NCBI GenBank assembly: GCA_003402745.1
Contig: QQND01000017.1
Coordinates: 1 to 45,591 of the forward strand
DNA length: 45,591 nt
Reading direction: 5' to 3'
From: Verrucomicrobiota bacterium
GTDB lineage: Bacteria; Verrucomicrobiota; Verrucomicrobiia; Chthoniobacterales; Chthoniobacteraceae
Below are positions 43,517 through 45,591 of this stretch, piece after piece. Each line of letters opens with the position of its first letter. The first letter of the stretch is position 1. The position numbers were made by a program, and so were the translations under genes. A model generated the notes under the pieces. The model was not told the DNA's origin, did not search any database, and worked only from the letters and a program-made list of their open reading frames with translations.

Positions 43517-43866
43517 TATTTCAGCGTCCGTAGCAAGCGTTTCACGTCCGACTGCATAGATCGAAACCCGCTTGCAAACTGCGCCTCCCGTCCACTAGTC
43601 TGACTTAGGTCCATGAGGGGTGCGTCCTCAGAATCCTCCCGAATGTCGACGCACTTCTTCGGGGCATCTTCGCCCGACTGAGTCAACTCAGTGAGGATTG
43701 GGAGACCGGCACATCCCACCTCACTATGCACCCAAAATCCCAACGCTTAGCGGTCTAGCCGACCTCACCCAACCTCAGGAAAATTACCGAACAAAGTTGC
43801 GCGTCCTTTGGGCTGTGCCTGCTCTCTTTGAAATGCCAAACATTTAGTCAACTTCGTCCCTCTCCC
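43517..43866. other. 350-bp spacer before the metallo-hydrolase gene
   Basis: No confident gene. A 75-codon minus-strand frame (43516-43743, TTG start) has no recognisable features. A 16-base palindrome, ACTGAGT-CA-ACTCAGT, lies at 43677-43692 and is a possible binding site or chance. With the element at 43346-43516 and the fragment before it, this makes a 645-bp low-coding stretch, likely a site of past insertion and decay. Confidence 0.4.
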
Positions 43867-44766
43867 ATGAAATTCCTCCCCCTTCTCGGTTGTTGCTTCT
43901 ACGCCCTAACGTCCGCGGTTTGCTCCGCGCAGGACTCCCCTTCGTTGTTTCCTGCGCCGCCCAAGGAACTCGCCCCCGGGGTTTGGTTCCAGCAAGTAAA
44001 CGGAAGTTCAAACTGCGGCTGGGTTGTGTTTGATGACTACGTTTTTGTGATTGATGCCAACTTTTCCTGGGTGGCCACGCAGTTGGAGGAGAGGATTAAA
44101 AAAACTACCGACAAGCCGGTTAAATACGTTTTCGACACTCACAACCATGGCGACCACGCAGAGGCGAATTCTTGGTGGATCAGTCGGGGAGCTCAGGTGG
44201 TTTGTCACGATGCCTGTCTCGTAGCCCTGAATAAAACAGGGGGCCAGGATTGGCAGAATGTGCAGGAAAAGCGCCCGGAATTTAAGGGCATCGCCTTCAG
44301 CCTCCCTTCGGTCACCTTTCCGGAGCGCAGGGTGTTTGAAGATGCGCACCACCGCGTGGAATTGGTGAGTTTTGGCTGGGCTCACACCAAGGGGGACGGG
44401 TTCGCCTGGCTCCCCAATGAGAAAATCATGTTTAGCGGCGATGCTTGTGTGAACGGTCCGTTCAACTACATGGGCGATGCCAACACGGCGGGCTGGATTG
44501 GCGTTTTGAATGCGGCTGAAAAACTGCCCTTTGAAACGCTCTGTCCCGGCCATGGCCCTCTCGGCGACCGGTCGACCCTAGACGAGCAGCGGGCGTTTTT
44601 TGTGGATTTGCGCGAGGCGGTGGGCGGAATGATCAAGGCAGGGATGTCCTTTGCAGAGATCCAATCCAAACTAAAGCTGCCGCGTTATGAAAAGTGGGCG
44701 GGGAAGAAACCCTCCCCCTCGCAAATCCAGAGGGTGCACGAGGAGTTGAGTGGGCCGTCTAAGTAG
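43867..44766 (+). CDS. Secreted metallo-beta-lactamase-fold hydrolase
   Basis: This is a 299-residue protein with a signal peptide (about 1-21). The MBL zinc motif is H92-N-H94-G-D96-H97. Further ligands are likely the His in 'FGWAHTKGD', the Asp in 'MFSGDACVNGPF' and the His in 'CPGHGP'. The set is complete for a binuclear zinc site. Family members hydrolyse beta-lactams, thioesters (glyoxalase II-like), lactones or phosphodiesters; the substrate is unknown here, and the sequence does not look like a classical B1-B3 beta-lactamase. The ATG at 43867 gives the signal peptide; a TTG at 43828 would only lengthen it. Its stop lies 3 bp from the stop of the convergent sialidase-like gene. Confidence 0.87.
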   Translation: MKFLPLLGCCFYALTSAVCSAQDSPSLFPAPPKELAPGVWFQQVNGSSNCGWVVFDDYVFVIDANFSWVATQLEERIKKTTDKPVKYVFDTHNHGDHAEANSWWISRGAQVVCHDACLVALNKTGGQDWQNVQEKRPEFKGIAFSLPSVTFPERRVFEDAHHRVELVSFGWAHTKGDGFAWLPNEKIMFSGDACVNGPFNYMGDANTAGWIGVLNAAEKLPFETLCPGHGPLGDRSTLDEQRAFFVDLREAVGGMIKAGMSFAEIQSKLKLPRYEKWAGKKPSPSQIQRVHEELSGPSK

Positions 44767-44769
44767 GGT

Positions 44770-45591
44770 CTATTTTGAATCCTTAGCTGCGAGCGCATCG
44801 ATTTCATCCATCTTGAAGCGCACGCTGACGATGGAGCAACCCCCGTCGTCTTTCCGGTAGGTGGCATAGGTCGTGACGACGACGGTTCCGTCGGGGAGTA
44901 AGTGCAGGCCGGGGTAGAAGCCGTCCTTAAAGCTGCGCAGCAGGCTGATGCGATACCGGCCGGGCTTGCCTTGCTTAATGTCTTCGTAAGTGCCGACCCA
45001 CGCGATGAAGCCGCCTTTGTCCTTCGGGTTGGGCGTGGTGTTGCGGGAGACGATGACCAGACGACCATCGGGCAGGCGGACGCCATGGTGGCGATCGCCG
45101 GTGAGGCCCCACGGTGTATCGATAGGAGCGCTCCAGGTTTTACCCTCGTCGTGGCTGAAAATGACGAGGCTCGTGCCGCTGCGCTTGTTCTCGCGCAGAA
45201 TACAGCAGAGTTCCTCACCATCAGGTGAGCGGAAGACATAAGGTTCGCACGGGTCCTTACCGTCGAGTTTCGTGCCGTCGCAGACCATCGCCGGGTCGGA
45301 CCACGTGAAACCTCCGTCGCGGGTCACAGCTTGGAGCACCTGCAGATTGGCGTCCTTCCCGTGAGCGCCGCGATGATACAAGCCGAGCGTGCCGCCGTCC
45401 TTCAGACGTACCATGCTGGAGAAGGTCATCACGTTGGCAAACTTCGTGTCCGGCTTGGGACTAAGCGGCGCGATTTCGCGCCAGGTATTGCCGTCGTCTT
45501 CGCTAACGACGCGTGGCATCCATCCTTCGTGGCGTCCGGGGATTTCCTTAACCACCTGTTTGCCTGACGAGGTGAAAGCCGCGAACACCCA
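44770..45591 (-). CDS. Sialidase-like (BNR-repeat) glycosidase, 5' end outside the window
   Basis: The C-terminal 273 or so residues of a six-bladed sialidase-fold protein are seen; the frame is open at the window edge. Asp-box repeats are 'SEDDGNTW', 'TRDGGFTWSDP' and 'SHDEGKTWSAP'. An 'RLPDGRLVIVSRN' strand carries a possible catalytic Arg region, and 'YPGLHLLPDGTVVVTTYATY' holds a plausible C-terminal Tyr/Arg site. The family is exo-sialidase or related (BNR_2) and is common in Verrucomicrobia; many such proteins act on other sugars. The missing N terminus prevents calling a signal peptide or the full catalytic set. Confidence 0.8.
   Translation of the reverse strand, partial: WVFAAFTSSGKQVVKEIPGRHEGWMPRVVSEDDGNTWREIAPLSPKPDTKFANVMTFSSMVRLKDGGTLGLYHRGAHGKDANLQVLQAVTRDGGFTWSDPAMVCDGTKLDGKDPCEPYVFRSPDGEELCCILRENKRSGTSLVIFSHDEGKTWSAPIDTPWGLTGDRHHGVRLPDGRLVIVSRNTTPNPKDKGGFIAWVGTYEDIKQGKPGRYRISLLRSFKDGFYPGLHLLPDGTVVVTTYATYRKDDGGCSIVSVRFKMDEIDALAAKDSK

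Noticed and set aside
43677..43692. 16-base palindrome ACTGAGT-CA-ACTCAGT as an operator
   Set aside because: It lies 175 bases before the nearest start, with no second copy or promoter in reach; a short palindrome like this can occur by chance. Recorded only in the spacer entry.
43516..43743. 75-codon minus-strand frame in the decayed spacer
   Set aside because: Starts with TTG, has no Shine-Dalgarno or family likeness, and its stop lies within the inverted-repeat element. Left as unannotated spacer.
1..45591. CRISPR arrays, rRNA or tRNA genes, and phage or transposase genes
   Set aside because: No regularly spaced repeats, cloverleaf-like CCA-ending sequence, rRNA-like stretch or transposase/integrase motif was seen on reading.

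Overview
The window most likely comes from a member of the Verrucomicrobiota. Several signs agree: two pairs of large cytochrome-like PSCyt1/DUF1549/DUF1553 proteins with Tat-exported DUF1501 proteins (typical of Planctomycetes and Verrucomicrobia), an ECF sigma factor of the Rhodopirellula/Verrucomicrobium type with a FecR-like partner, a protein resembling 'Verru_Chthon cassette protein A', a secreted GH16 glycosidase and a ribH-nusB-ftsY cluster. No mobile-element gene, CRISPR array, rRNA or tRNA gene was recognised. The taxonomic call is inference from gene content; no search was possible.

Layout. 1-2038: three housekeeping genes on the minus strand (ribH>nusB>ftsY; ribH and nusB overlap by ATGA). 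2090-2944: a secreted GH16 hydrolase. 3202-13327: the ribosomal protein/RNA polymerase operon rplA-rplJ-rplL-rpoB-rpoC, without rplK or nusG immediately upstream. Strong hairpins lie in the rplJ/rplL, rplL/rpoB and rpoB/rpoC gaps, and rplL has its own promoter candidate. 13408-16734: a 1108-residue Verru_Chthon-A-like protein, then a terminator and miaB. 18481-22798: three minus-strand envelope or secreted genes (alpha/beta hydrolase, SPFH protein, lectin-like secreted protein).

23203-29675 is a compact four-gene operon: ECF sigma, FecR-like membrane protein, PSCyt1/DUF1549/DUF1553 protein with an inserted LamG-like domain, and DUF1501 protein. The first two junctions are ATGA overlaps and the last gap is 4 bp. 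A GDSL hydrolase follows. 30489-33476 (minus) reads folP>cdaA>49-codon membrane ORF>tyrS. The 49-residue ORF looks like the N-terminal anchor of a YbbR/CdaR protein. 33560-35530 holds a solo methyltransferase resembling the C-terminal module of OvoA (ovothiol synthesis) and an unrecognised protein built from four copies of a helical repeat. 35626-39853 is a second DUF1553/DUF1501 pair with no sigma/FecR genes.

40004-43221 holds a methyltransferase divergent from a BtaA-like (DUF3419) 3-amino-3-carboxypropyl transferase, which is coupled to an acyltransferase-like gene. This is a candidate betaine-lipid or related lipid-modification locus. 43222-43866 is a decayed stretch with a 171-bp inverted-repeat element. 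The window ends with a secreted metallo-beta-lactamase-fold hydrolase convergent with a sialidase-like gene cut by the window edge.

Recognisable Shine-Dalgarno sequences are rare: clear ones precede only rplJ and the FecR-like gene. Most start calls therefore rest on homology, overlaps and the first plausible ATG.
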